A stretch of 64,000 nucleotides of DNA from Sarcomyxa edulis (GCA_009761415.1 QUOL01000015.1:558001-622000), one strand, 5' to 3'. Positions 34,625-47,800 are shown, numbered from the stretch's first letter. A program made the numbers and translations. Notes: generated by a model not told the origin, from the sequence alone.

Positions 34625-35825
34625 ATGGCCCAACCCTACTTCGAGACCGTCAAAGTAAATCCCATTTACCATCTTCATTGTCTTCTTTCTCAATCTAGGC
34701 AAATCAAAGTCGTTTGCAGATGTCCCTGTGACAGACAAAGGCGTCGAGACTCTCCCATTCCTCGAAGCTTCAGATGGCCTTGTCAATATGTTTGGTGCGA
34801 CTCTTTTTTGTTCCACACGTACAAGTGTCGCCGAGGACTTAGAAGTTGCTTCGAAAACGTCTTTCGTCGTCTTTCAGATCTACTAGGATCTGGCGTGTTT
34901 GGATTCGTTCAGTCAGATATCAGGAGTAACATAGCTGTTCGTCGCTCTGTTTCTCATTATCTGAAGTGGAGATTCTCACAAGAGTCGCGTATCAGGGCGT
35001 GCGGGATTTGTACACCTCCACGTCCGACGTGGAAAACTCGAAAATGGTTGAACGGCTGGTCCAGCATGAAGCTGGAGAAGGTCGTAGGATCGGAACAGCA
35101 TGTCTCGTCCGTCTCGTCCGGTGAGTGCAACATATTGATTTTTCCACTTTGGCGTCTCGTTTAACTGATTAGAACGTCGTCCCCGTCTTCGCGCCTCGCC
35201 CTTTCTCTAAAACGAATACAACGATTCGTACCATGCTGCGTACTATACTTAGAGGGCTTGCTTTCACCTGTCAGGCACTGCAGAACATGCAGAACGACAC
35301 GAATTCGGAGCTTCACGTCTGTTTCAAGCGGTCATACGATACAGTCCTTAGGCATCACCACACGTTCGTTATCCGCTCTGTCGTCTCGGTACGTATTACA
35401 TCTATCAAGCCACTATCTATCTCCAAGCACGTAGTGGCTCCTCTTCATCGATCGCCTCCGTCGTTTTCGAAGTTACTTCATGTGTGTTCTTCTGTTCTGT
35501 TCTGGAGAGAGCCTCCGGTTCCGTTTTATCCTTTCATTTACCCTCTATCGACACCTATCTCCTTTCCTGCCATGTGTTCCCGAAAGAGAAAAGATATGTG
35601 AAAAATGGAATGACCCGCATGCTAACGAAACACGTCGTGGTTTTTATCTCTAAACAGGTCGCGATCCGAGCCGTACCTCGGCGGAACGAATTTTACAAGC
35701 GGATAGCCCAAGGCGGCTCCATCGAGAAACTCGATATCGAGCTAGCCAAGTGGCTCGTAGGCCTCGACGCCATCGTCAAACACCTTAGTGCGTTCTTGCA
35801 CCAAGGGGGACATGGGAGAGTATAA
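34625..35825 (+). CDS. Glycolipid transfer protein (GLTP) domain protein
   Basis: Encodes 200 residues, the normal length of a single GLTP domain, from exons 34625-34654, 34710-34794, 34878-34936, 34996-35120, 35253-35388 and 35658-35825. Recognisable blocks are VETLPFLEASDGLVNMFD, GVFGFVQSDIRSNI, MVERLVQHEAGEGRR, LVRLVRGLAFTCQALQNM, ELHVCFKRSYDTVLRHHHTF and AIRAVPRRNEFY. GLTPs are soluble all-helical proteins that carry one sphingolipid between membranes. The headgroup Asp and Asn are kept (Asp52, Asn56) and the HHH motif supplies the His, but the Trp that stacks on the sugar in human GLTP is Arg97 here and the usual Lys is not at its place. This hints at a charged or different headgroup. 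A broken copy lies at 57.2-57.7 kb. Confidence 0.92.
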
Positions 35826-38217
35826 TTTCCATTATACTTCCATCATGGGGAATCGATGTTGACGGAGTGTAATATCCCCGGATTGCTCACGGTCATTTTA
35901 ACATCATTCGCGATGGATGCTTATGGATTTAGGATTGAAGACATGCGTGGATGTTGACATTCTGGTATGGCGAATTCGTTTGGTGATGAGTCGATACATT
36001 TCTTGCCTTCTTTGCCTCCCCCCCTTCCCCTTTCTTGCACGAGAATCATAACGGTGTTTTATCTTTTCAATTGCGGAAATTCGATTTACAAGCGTGCATG
36101 CGTGCATATCAAACATCGTTCTATCATTTCCCTTGTTTCCCTTATATTTTCTTATTCTTGGTTGGTCGAGGTTTTGGTGGCCGCTCCGCGGAGGACCTTG
36201 GGGAGATGACTGTCAGCTGCCACCTCTTCGACATGCTTATTCCTTATCCGCTCTGGTTCGCGGGTCGAACGCCCTCCCTCTCCATGTTCGCTACCCCCTG
36301 TTACAACTTTGGGCAACAACTCTCCGTCCTCCGGGAAATGTATGTGTTAACTCAATGTATAATTGCATTAGTCTTTGACGGAAACTTGACGGAAACGCGG
36401 ATACCTAGACATACATTATCATTATACATTTTACGCCACGCCACAACTCCAAGCTAACACTGCGACTATCGTATCATCCATAGAACAGAGCTCTTGAACC
36501 TATAGGGTGACGTGGTGACCCGAACGACAAGGAGAAAGTTTAACTTTTCACGCGATCATGATCTATGACATGGAAAGACGGGAGCAGAGGAAAGGGAGAG
36601 AAAAAGAAAAGCTTGTTTGTTATGTCCATGTGGTGAGCCTAGGTTCTAGTTCTTGTCTGTCTCCTGGGCTGGGAGGGAGGTATGGTGTTGAAAAGCTTAG
36701 AGCTTTGTTCGTACGTATCGGCGATTTGATTACTCTCGTAGGGAATGCTCTGTATTAAATGATAGCAACGAATTGCACACACATGCGTTGAAGAGAAAGG
36801 GATATCGAGATTCCTAGATTGAGTTTAATGGATATAGCTTTGTCTCGAGCGACGTAATAGCGGCGATACCGATCTGAGTCGAAAAGGACTGAATATCCAA
36901 GGAAAGATGGGATATTAGGATGGAGGAGGGGAGCGAGAGGAAGGGAGCCGCACGCGTGCCTGGGACAAGAGAAGGGAAATGGGAAGATCAACCGAGAATA
37001 GGCTCTCCCCGTCCTCACGCTGCCGCGAACGTCGAATAACACCCATTCCCATCAATTAAGATGAGCAGGGGGGACGTGTAAATGTATGGTGAGGCGAGGT
37101 CGACGAATTGACAGGTGGCTCGCGGCAAGAATGTTACGTTCGGTCTCCTAGTCCTAGTGCAGCGCCCGACTGCGGTGGGTACGGTATCTCTCCGTGTATT
37201 TCTTTTTTCACGAGGGCGTCTCAAGGGCGTCCACCTAAACACCCGACGGCGGTGGGAACGGCAAAACCTCGACTGAGATATGGAATGGTTTCTCTTCTAT
37301 TTGACAGCCATCAGCACTAGTCGGCGACGACGAGTTCAGTGTCAGGCATGTCAGGCTACAGCTCTGTAGCCAACACGACGAGACAATTCCCTAAAAACCC
37401 TGGACCAGGCCATGAGACCGCTGCTTGCAGTATGGATCAGAAGTATGAAAGAAAGCCGATCCGGTATCTTGTGCTGGGAAGAGAAATATATTTTCCTCGC
37501 CGGTGCAAGAGTTGGTATACTTCTAAAAAAGATCCTCGGAGTGGCGCAAGAAAGAAATGAATTAGAGGAAGCAATGAAGCTCACGGAAGGAGCATTGGTT
37601 ACTTTCTGGAGAGTTTCCTGTTGGATCAAATGTTGGAAATCTAAGCAATAAATCAGAGAGAAATAGACAACCAGGGATTGATGTGGATCTGGGAACGGTG
37701 ATTCCACGCCCAGAATAAAACGGCGACAAAACATGTAAGAAAGAGAGGGAACAAGAGACGAGTACGGGTTAGGTAAAGGGCTTCCGCAGACAATCTATTG
37801 GATTGTGTGGGCGTTTGGGTGACGTGGACCGAGGAAAGCTAAAGATCGGATTGGGAGAGAAAAGGAAGGAGGTAAGGACGCACATCGAAAATACCCGGAA
37901 AGTTAGGTGGAACAAGAATAGAGCATGTCTATTTGTGGTATGTTCCGGTCAAAAGAATTGTTTCTTCCAGAGTTTCTTTTCGATTTCTCATGAGGAGAAT
38001 ACCCAACTTTTCTACAAAAAACATCAAAAGACCGTGGAGGTTAGCGCGGAGTTTCAATTTTTGGTGTGTTTATGTTTTCGATTCTCCCGAGTTTGTTATA
38101 TTTCATAAATGTTATACATACTTTGGACCCGAACATCTTACACGCTAAAAGACCCACAGCTCTTCCTCCTGACTTCCATCATCTCCTCCCCGTCTTTCCC
38201 TCCATCCCCCCCTCTCA
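35826..38217. other. Gap without a supported gene
   Basis: About 2.4 kb from the GLTP stop to the C2HC-finger gene. Several 60-140-codon frames occur (for example 36035-36457 plus, 37351-37734 minus), none with a recognisable domain. The first part should be the GLTP 3' UTR and the last 150 bases, which are CT-rich, the next promoter. Confidence 0.4.
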
Positions 38218-40561
38218 ATGTCGACAAAATCTATCGAGACCCGGTCAGTATCACCCTCTATGTCCTAACAGCGTCTGCTGACATCTATCCTAAATAGCGC
38301 CGTAAAACGCGAACCCAGTATGCCACCCCCCATGTCTGTTTTTCCTATTTTTCACCATCGTGATTTCTCGTTGACTTTCATTTAGTAACCCGCTGAAGCG
38401 CAAGGAACCTCCCGATGGTGGCGAACCTACCACTCCAGGCGAATACGAGACAGGCCGCGTCACTTGTGAAGTATGCAACTCTGCAGTCTCGTTCAGAGAC
38501 GAAGAAACAAATGGCTTCACCTTGAAACATTGGAATGCCCACCGTGTTACTTGGCAAGTTCCTCTCCATCGCGCCATCTTACCACGTGTCCCATTTACAC
38601 GGCTTTCACTTAGTGTCGCTCCTGGTCCCTCTGGGCGTACCCCCGTCATTTACACTAGCACTCCTGAAAGTGCCGCTGAGGCGCTTGCGAATCCACCGAC
38701 CAAGCGCCGTCGCGCTAAGCGTACCGAGGAGCAGCGTATCTCATATCTCCGAGCAGACCCATACGTGGCTCAATTCGAGCCCTACCGTGTCCTCTGTGCC
38801 TCTTGCGACAAATGGATTCGTCTTCGGCCTAATTCTACCTACTGCTCTATTCCCTGGGACGCACATCGTAAAAGCTGTCTGTCCAAGAAAATGTAAGCCG
38901 TCACGACCGATAATTAAAATTACTGACGTCTCTCACAGAAGCAGCAAGAATGTCTACGCTCTCGAAGAGCGTGACTCTTTGTTCAGAAAAGATCCCGATG
39001 TGCGCAAATTTGATGCAGAGCGGGTGTTGTGTAATATCTGCGACAGATGGCTTACCATCAATCCCGATGATCACCTCCAGGCTGTCCAGAATTGGCTTCA
39101 GCATCGTTCTTCCTGTCAGAAAGCCCCTTCCAGCGTTTCGTACGTGCTTCCGCTGATTAAACATATTATACCATCTGTATTGACCGGAAGCTTATTCTAA
39201 ATAATTCATTCTAGAGCATCTCGAGGCACACAGAACGTTCCCCCTCCGTCCTCCGAAAAGACATCCGCTGTGCCGTCTTCATCCTCACATCACCACCACC
39301 ACCACCACCCAGCCACTCCCCCCTCGACGTCGGTTTCTCCCAAGGTCGCTTCCAGTTCGGTTCACCATGACCGTAACTCGCACTCGCACTCTCATTCCCA
39401 GTCACAATCTCAAACCCACTCGCAGTCCCACTCTCAGGCTCAACCAGATTCCCCCTCCTCATTCCACGACCTCAATCCCGTCAACTTTGCCCCTGCTCAC
39501 GAATCGCGTCGTCGAAATGCAGAACAACGCGCTGCCACTCTCAGAGCAGATAATTTGATCGGTGAGGTAGAACCGAACAGAGTCTTCTGTTCGTTGTGCC
39601 AGAAGTGGGTTCAACTCCGCCAGGACAGTTCCTACTGCGCGTATCCGTGGCTCCAGCACCGAGGGAAATGTTTAGCTCGACAGTACGTTTATTTTTCCTT
39701 CTTCTGATTTTGATCAACGATGTTTAATTTTTCCTCCTTTGTTTCTCGCATTAAAATTACCCTTTGTAGTCAACGACGCGCTCAGAAGACTGCTGAAATC
39801 GCTGAGATGAAGGCTAAGCGGCAATTGAACCGAGAGGGGGACGATATTCTGTCCGAGGAGGAGGAGGAAGAAGAGGAGGAAGAGGAAGAGGAGCCTGAAT
39901 CGGAGGAAGGTGTCGATTCCGAGGAACGCGCTCATCGCAAAGAGTATATGAGGCAGGAGCGTCGGAAGGCCCGACAAGGGGCCAAGGCGAATGCAAGGAT
40001 GATCGCCCACCAGTTCTCGCCTCTGAGAACTGGTCGTACTGATGATCGTGGTCAGTATCACGCTTCGGGACAGCTCACTTCGGTGAATGGCAGGTCCTGG
40101 CGTCAACACGACGACGACCTCGATGCTGATGGCGAGGTGGACGCCGAAGGTTCATTCGTAGACGACGATGAACCTACTCCGATGAGTCGTTCGGCCCCTG
40201 TGCGTGCGCCGCCGGTCAGACGTGCTTGGCCTGTGGGCCTGGCAGATCTCGATTCGCCTCCTGGGAGGTATGTTGATTTGTTGATTTTCTATTTTTAAAC
40301 TCATAGCTTCGAATGCTCATCATCGCTTGTTTTTTTCCCAGGAAAAGCTTCATCTTCGCATCGGTTGATTATCTTTTCATGACCACATACGAATCGTCCG
40401 ATGATATGACCATCTCTGCACTGGTCACCTATCTCAACGCCGCTATGCCCCCGGACAAACACGAGGACTTTGATACCAGGGAAGTTATCAGAGCCGCTGC
40501 TGCGCTTCACGAAAAGGGGCATATCGTGTTCGAGGGCGATATGTTGCGTCTCGTAGAGTGA
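38218..40561 (+). CDS. Protein with four C2HC zinc-finger repeats
   Basis: Confident exons are 38386-38553, 38614-38892, 38939-39139, 39215-39682, 39770-40267 and 40342-40561. Two short 5' exons (about 38218-38243 and 38298-38317, starting MSTKSIET) are likely, but I could not make their phase fit, so the N-terminus is open. Four repeats share the pattern C-x2-C, about 20 residues, W-x2-H-x3-C: CEVCNSAVSF...HWNAHRVTC, CASCDKWIRL...WDAHRKSC, CNICDRWLTI...WLQHRSSC and CSLCQKWVQL...WLQHRGKC. Each of the last three is preceded by FRxDP/LRADP-like helices. Between repeats 3 and 4 lies a His/Ser/Gln low-complexity tract; after repeat 4 a Glu run, an Asp-rich tract, and a folded C-terminus (VIRAAAALHEKGHIVFEGDMLR) like a winged helix. 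Probably nuclear and DNA- or protein-binding. The intron at 38554-38613 starts with GC. Confidence 0.8.
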
Positions 40562-43500
40562 CAACTGTCAAAACGCCAGACTCTTGGTTTCTCTGACGCC
40601 CCCATTCCTAACGCCCTTTCACGGCGATATTGACATTCCATTCCGCGACGTTTGCTCAACGTTTGATCGGGTTGACCGCAACCCATTTATACCTCCACCA
40701 CTCATCACGGATCGTGTCCTGTTGTGTTGTAATTTTTTTTCCGTCTGTCTGTTTCCTCTTTCTTGACATGCCTGAGAACTTGGCGTCTCGAACTTTGGCT
40801 CTCAAGTTTTCTTCTATTGGGTATCTCGGTCTATTTTATTTATTCTTGTCGTCGTTGTTGTCGTACTTCTCGCATCACCATCCATCGATTTTTATTCTAA
40901 TTGATCCTACTTATCTTGCATATCTCACTCGTTACCTCGAATCCTCTCACTGACATATACCCACACCGCCGCTTTCGCCACAGCTAGACCAAAGCTAGAC
41001 ACCATCATTTCTTGTATGTACAAAAACTCCTATACCACATGTTTTTCTTCTGTCGGTCCAACATAGCCTAGTACAGCTTCCATTGCATTCTAGCAGTTAC
41101 TTCGAGGTAACACTTGATGTAAATCGAGCCAATCACACATATATGAAACCACGCATTCTCATTCTCATGACACCCTTCTCGAAACTTGAAGGAGAGCAAC
41201 CTCCGCCGCGCTATGTATGTCTTTTTTGTCGGCATCAGTGATATTTGCGGAGGGCTGTGGAAGAGAAGGTCTAGAAGCTTTATGGTGAACATTATATCTA
41301 CATGGGGTTACGGCGGTGAAGGACCTGGTGTGAAATACGTGGACTTCGAGGAGGGATGGGGCCACGTACGGTGATTGGGTGTATGTGGGACACGGACGTG
41401 GAAATATTGCGACGAGCACTGCGGTCATAGATATCGGACGTTGGCTTGAGTGGGTAGGTACTGATGGATTGTCATAATATGACTACGGTTTTGACTGTCG
41501 GCGTCAGTGTGGATATTCTTCCCATCTCGCCGGAATGTTTTGGAACGGATATGTTTCAAGAATGCGTTTATCAGCGTGAAACTATCAAAGGCCTTATCTG
41601 AGGGAGGACTGGATTGAATTTTTTCTATGTCATGGGGAATTTTGTTCGTGACCATCCCTCGCATTCAGGGGGCACCGGATAGAATTTCGTGTCAATTATA
41701 ATTGTCCATGAGCTCGATATAGATTGTTAGGTACGGCTGTGGCGATTTCTATCAGGCTTTTCAAACGCAGCGAGCTGTCATAAAGACCTGGGAATCTCGG
41801 CGATTCTTCTAAAAGGCTTCCAGAGAAGACAAAAAGGAAACGAACATTTAGACATATCAAGGTTAGCCACGTGAGAACTCGAACGAGAGAGGGAGCTTGC
41901 CATAGTTCGTCCAAAATATCTCAGAAGGGAAAATGGTGGGGTTTCGTATTGAATGTCGAGGTTAACTGGAAAATTTAGGTACACCCCTCCGATGGTGTCC
42001 GCGACTGGTGAAGAAGAGCCGCTGGGCTTCAAATATGTCGGACATTGAAAACTGAATGTGTGATTCAAACCTTAAACTTTGCCTGTCGCCTGCTCCCGCT
42101 TCGAGACTCTGCTACCACAGTTTACACGCTCCGACCTCATATTACGCGTCCACCGTCGCGTCAGGGGGACTGCCAACTATGTTGACTCGGGGAATCTGTA
42201 CTTGTTCACAGGTGATTGTACTGGATATTATGATGATATCGAACGCATGCCTGCTATCGCAGGTTCTACAATACATCTACAACGCCGACTTTTAATGCTG
42301 TGTATACACTGCAGTGATCCTGAGCTACCGTCTTAATGTCCAAATCAAGTGCCCCAACAACTACCTACATCATGGTGATATCTGGGCATCGCGCAAAGAA
42401 AGTTGGAATGTCTGTTTTTATCTTCGCGTACCTTACCAGTGAGAAATATCTATGAACTTGTATCTGCTTTACACAACTCACCAGTATTTCTCTGCAGTCA
42501 CCCCTCCATTTACATCCAGGGAAATATGTGCAGCACATAGCGGGAAGTCGCAGCCTGACCTCTCGATTCACGTATCATCTTTAAATGAAAGGGGTCACCT
42601 ACGAGAATGCTTCCATCATCTGAGTATCCAGCTTTCCAGGATTCCATTTGGTTAGCGATCACCACTGTTTACAATCTTTCAGTTCTTGACGTCTGTAAAT
42701 CCTGCCGTCGCAATACTTGCCCTGGCACCATCGTCGTTTGTGAATACTCGGTCTTTCCCCTATGATGGCCTCCGAGATGCAGGTTGTATCTTTTTCTAGG
42801 ACACTCGTTGGCTCTGCCGTCAAAAACGATCGCGATCCTGATCTTGGGCTCTCCTTGCACATCTGGTACTCCCACCTCTGATCGGGCCTCATCTCCTTCC
42901 ATACCTCACTTGGATACGTAGAAACCATATTCCTGCGACTTTCTGGGTCCTGCCTGGAGAGTTCAAGCAAGGTACTCTACTGAGACAGTACCAACGCTAT
43001 AATGACTTTCATGTTCTGAGCTGTGCTCATCCAGGGCGTTGGCGGTGGACATCCGGTAATTTGATGATACTGGCTGCTGGTAATCTGCGATCCCTTCTAT
43101 CGCTTTGATTGGAGCCCACATCGAAGTGGAGCTATCGCTATCGAGTTCTGGTTCTGTGGTGTCATATTCCACATACGTTTGGTCATCGCATCAACCCTTC
43201 GATCTATCATCATCATGACCCGGATGGCGTTTCTTGGACATCCCTTCTCTCTCCTGATATCAGGCTTGCGCGGCTTGCATGGTACTAGGGAAACTCGTAT
43301 ACTGTCCGTTCTACGTCAACAAGAATACACGCTGTACGAGCCTGATGAGGTCTGACGTCTAGTAGCTTGGTTCAACTCATCTCGTTGCTTTCGGAATGCC
43401 AACATTGGTCCCTGGTGGCGTTCTGTCCATTACACGTCGACATCACGGGTGCAATGATCTTTTTCTGATCATCGTAACTCTCTGCAGGGTGGATCGATTC

Positions 43501-44040
43501 AAACTTCGCTCAATTCTCAGATCCCAGCATTGTTGACATCGTCTGCAGCGCTTCGACCTGCGTGCATTTGCTTCTACTTTGTTCCTCTTCTGCGCAACCT
43601 TTGCTCAGGACTGGTACGACTCAGTGCAGAGATTCAGTCGGCTGTCATCGCTGAATTTACCTGTTTCCACCCTTACTTCGATTTCTTTTGATCACTAGAG
43701 ACAAGTACAGACTATCGGGATTACATTTCTGATCCCAGGCCGCGATACAAGCTCGCGGTATGTTGGTCGCCACTCACTCGCGAGGATGGACATGCTGACC
43801 CGCTGAGTGTAGACATGGACGACGACTTGGCCACTCGCTTTCTCTGGGTTCTCCTTTGAACAGTTCGAGCGTTCGAGTGTATCCCGGGCATGTCGGCGCA
43901 GCCATAGCACAGCTTTCTCACTGCGAAGCTGTGTCTAAAAATAGGAGTGTGTGGCTGACGTCATTTGCGTCGTTGGAGAGGACTTGGAATTTTCGGCGTT
44001 GCTTGGATTTTGGTCCATTCTCTTCTTGCTTCAAACCATC
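40562..44040. other. Gap with only weak coding signal
   Basis: About 3.5 kb. Downstream of 40561 is a T-rich 3' UTR. From about 42.6 to 43.6 kb the minus strand shows several protein-like stretches, listed as a possible zinc-finger remnant. The rest shows nothing I can support. Confidence 0.35.
42660..43600 (-). pseudogene. Possible zinc-finger gene or remnant
   Basis: Minus-strand pieces look coding but are split over frames: ESIHPAESYDDQKKIIAPV (about 43495), MSKKRHPGHDDDRSKG (about 43240), YDTTEPELDSDSSTSMWAP (about 43170), then, in two different frames over 42670-42840, RKRYNLHLGGHHRGK and CQGKYCDGRIYRRQELKDC. The last two resemble the end of one C2H2 finger and a second finger, but they do not share a frame and I see no intron that joins them. 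It could be a frameshifted C2H2 transcription factor or a multi-exon gene whose exons I failed to join. Confidence 0.25.
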
Positions 44041-44802
44041 ATGTCGACCAGCTTTGCAATCTCACTTTTACCGCTGTTCATTCTCTCCCTCGCGACGTCG
44101 ACCGATGCGTTGTATACAGGGAGAAGAAGACGCACATCCGTGTCTCGCGTCGTAGCAGGTGTAGTCGTCGGTGAGTTTTATGTTTAGGAGCAATTTCTTA
44201 GAACTCAGACGTATTTATTTGATTGACTCTAGGCGTCGTTTGCGGTTTATTCGTTCTCATGCTCTTATGTTGCCTCATGCGTCGTCGTCGTCAAACCTTC
44301 ACGAACTCTGGGGCAGTTGGAACCACAAGTGCTTTTGGCGGTTCGGGAGGAAGAACAGGAGGAGGCTTGGGTGGAATGCTTGGCGGTCTTGGAGGTTTGA
44401 TGTCTGGTGGTCGACGTCAACAACAGCAGCAACCCGCTTATCAAGCTCAGCAGCCTATGGGGTCCTACCAGCAGCAACCGAATACCTACAGTCACACTCC
44501 TAACGCTGAATCAGGGTACGGAAATCAGTCTTATCAGTCGCCACAACAGAACTACCCACCACAAGAGAACGGTGGATCTGGTGATCCTGTCCCACCTCCA
44601 TATGGTGGATATAATCCTGTAAGTCTCAGGCTTGTTTTACATGGATCTCTACTTATACAGCGTAGCCTCCTGGTGCACCTCCTCCCGCACACCGTAAAAA
44701 TGTATGCAATTTCGCCAATCAAATTGAAAATCATCCACTAATCATGATGTATATATTTCACAGGGCGAAGAAGACAATTTCGTTGGTGGTTTTCGAACAT
44801 GA
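44041..44802 (+). CDS. Single-pass membrane protein with PPxY motif
   Basis: Encodes 196 residues from exons 44041-44170, 44233-44618, 44666-44701 and 44764-44802. It has a signal peptide (FAISLLPLFILSLATSTDA), a very short basic extracytosolic part (TGRRRR), then one membrane helix (VVAGVVVGVVCGLFVLMLLCCLM) followed by RRRR as a cytosolic anchor. The tail is a Gly-rich segment, then Gln/Pro/Tyr-rich, with DPVPPPYGGYN (a PPxY motif that WW-domain ubiquitin ligases such as Rsp5 bind) and ends GEEDNFVGGFRT. The layout resembles yeast Rcr1/Rcr2, small membrane adaptors for Rsp5, but identity is by architecture only. I chose 44041 because the upstream in-frame ATG (43951) would bury the signal peptide. 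Confidence 0.75.
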
Positions 44803-47800
44803 GCAGATATTTTTGACTGGATAAAGTCGCGGACTGATATATCCATCAATTCTCTTCAACCACTTAATCTTCCAATAACTCTGCCACTTTCGTTTCTGTT
44901 CGTTTCTGTTGTTGTACTTTCCACCAACCTAGCATCTCTTGTTATTATATCCATACATGTACATGTAACTCAGTACCTTACTCTATCTTCTTCCGAAACA
45001 CAATACACGCTGTCGTTGGACTTCAACTCGCTTGCGCAAGCATTCTGACCAACTGTGACAACCTTCCTAGTTTCCGTTGATCAAAAAAGAACTTAGGTAT
45101 AAAAATATGGCAATGGTATTCGATCCTATATATAAAAAAGCACCAACTCTTCCGGTAAGTTGCCCTCTGTCGTAACGAGACATCCCTGCGTCTGGTATAT
45201 CCCTCGTATCAGGGGCATGCTCTAGGAAACCATTCGTGTTCTATGTTCAAGGAATCCAAAGAGAACTGGAATGTTTTTCCGGGGTCCAGAGTTTAAGCAT
45301 CTCACCGCTCGGGCCCACCAGTGAGTAGGTCCCAAATTTATAACTGCCGTCAACTTCGAATCGTGGGGAACTTCGTATGCAATCTAAACAAATACACGCA
45401 AGGCTTCTTCGGCGGTCCTCCTTGGAAAAAGGATGAGAATAAGCATCTCCATTGATTGACGGTCCACGGCGGACACTACGAGTGGCACAAAGCCTGACGT
45501 TCTGCCTCAGGTTCCGTCCCATGCCCGTGGACGCTGTGAGGGAAACACCGTAGATAAGAGGAGATAGGAGGATTGCTTCAGCCGGAATTCACATCTGCCT
45601 GGATGGATGCGTACATGAAATGTGTACGCACTATCGACCTGAAACAGCATTGAAATCGTCTTTCCTAGTCTCTTCTGCAAGGCTGAACCGTAAGGAGGGC
45701 TCGAATTTGTTGGGGACTATCTATGCCTCGTGAGTCGTCAAGTCTCTAACTTGTTATGCTGTTTCGCTGAGGAGTCCAAAAGTATCTCGCGTTCAGGCAT
45801 CAGATCTTTAACCTCAAGTCGGCGCCTTATCCCCGGGACAAAGATGAAGCTCTAGCTATACAAAGCATGCCAATTTCTTTCTATGTCTATAGGCAAAAGA
45901 ATAGGTCAGATAGAATTCGGTAGAGATTAGCTCAGCTATGGAACTTACCAGTAATAAAGATAGGACTCAAATGCTATCCTAAGTCCGAGGGATAAAACGG
46001 AAATAGTATAGAGCAGCAATGATAACAGAATGAGTGAACATGTTTAATAGTTGAGGGTGAAGAGAAGGCAAAATATTCGCGGGACCGGGACCGGCGAGTG
46101 GAATATGGTGCTGAGATAGACCAAGATAGAAAGGCACCGACGAGAAGACACGCGAAGGAAATCGATCTGACAAATCCACGTACGCCATGGACCTTTTCGG
46201 ATGACAATCTAGTCGAACGGCGGAGAGAACATGAGATAGCGGCTAAATGGTTCAAGTTGAGGGTGGAAGGCATGGTTATTGTATAATGAACGGCATCACT
46301 TTGTCGTTGGCGTTGAGAGGATCGCCTTGTTTGTTTCGACGACAACGCACCGCGCGCCATGAGCACTGTAGATGGGGAAAGAATTCTTGCCCACCTTCGT
46401 ATCTCATCACGTAGGATCGAGTGGCTCTAGGTAGTAGTCTTTCCCGAACTGACAGCGAGGCGGGGGGCCGCTGCTCCTTCGTAGCGCCACCACGGTGAGT
46501 CGCAATTTCGTGTGGAGGTCGTCCCATACCCACGATGACGACAACTTTGTCAAAAGGCGGGACCGATAGAATACATCTCGTGAGGAGATAGATGGGACAG
46601 AAAGACCGAGGCCTGGGACATCGTTATATCGCGGGCCTGATAGAAACTTGTCAAATTACGAGACTTTGGAATTTTTGGTCGTTTCGTTTGATCTTCCGGA
46701 GTGCCACAGATATCTGTTAATAAATATATCGGTACAAGTATTTATTGGAAAAGATGGACTTGAAAAGCCTGTAATTCGCCTTGGTCCCCGATATCACTGA
46801 GAGGTACAGGAAGAAGGAACGTGACCTAGTGATATGTCTTCCGCGAGTCAGGCGGCACGCTTTCCAGGACCATGGACTTACTATGCGTAACTTACTAAGA
46901 ACAGATAGGATTGACTCCGCCAATGCATGCTTGTGAGTTTCGTAGTTATCAAGGTCTCAGAATCCATATGCTTCAGAACGGTGTGTTATTGTCATCGATA
47001 GATGCACAAACTGGAATTAGAACGCACTGAAAGAAAAGGAAGTGTCATACGTCAGTGAGTCAGCAAATGAGGGCGCTATGGGCAGAACTATCGCACTGGA
47101 ATTCGGCTGGAATGCTCGAAGTGATGCACTGAAGACCTTCCATAGTCTACGACGGACTGGTCATTCGCCGCCAATGATAAATTATGGAGAATCATTCAAC
47201 CGTACGAACTATCTCAGGGCCTTGTCATCACTTCTGGTCAATCGTCGGTTCTGTAAGCTGCATAACAATCAAAATCATCATCATAGTCGCGTGAGCATAT
47301 CCTAGAGAACCTAAAAAGCAGCTATCCATCGTTTACCGGCAGGGCGTCCGGGGAACGAGGATTCGTCCCATTTTGATCCACGTCGTCTTTGGTCTAGTCC
47401 AAGAAGACCTCCCGAAGACAGGTCCAGGACACATCGAGGAATGTATGGCGTTAGATGCGTTGAATTTTAGCGCGATTTCTACTTCAGAAGTGGTAAGAAG
47501 TAGTAGGACTCACGTCAAAATCACATATCGATTGTTCGATGCTCGCCGTCGAACTTGTCGAAGGACTCAACAGAGAAGGCCACTTCGATTTAAAAGTGCA
47601 ATAGAGCTCACATCGTCCAATGAGCCCAATTCAGGGCCATTTGGCTGATATGGAGTTCCGAAGGACTGCAAATTCTTCAGGGCGATTGTGAAGTTCTTGA
47701 TCGATAGACGTCGACGCTCCGAGTAAGTGCTGACACGGCGTTCAATGATCCTCATTTTACTTGAATATGCCGAGCTACAGGATTCTTTGCATTTTATCCA

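Noticed and set aside
36035..36457. 140-codon plus-strand frame after the GLTP gene
   Set aside because: Overlaps other frames of similar length, no domain, and the region looks like 3' UTR and intergenic DNA.
39857..39895. GAG/GAA run as a separate microsatellite feature
   Set aside because: It is in frame inside an exon of the C2HC-finger gene and encodes its Glu run, so it is described there.
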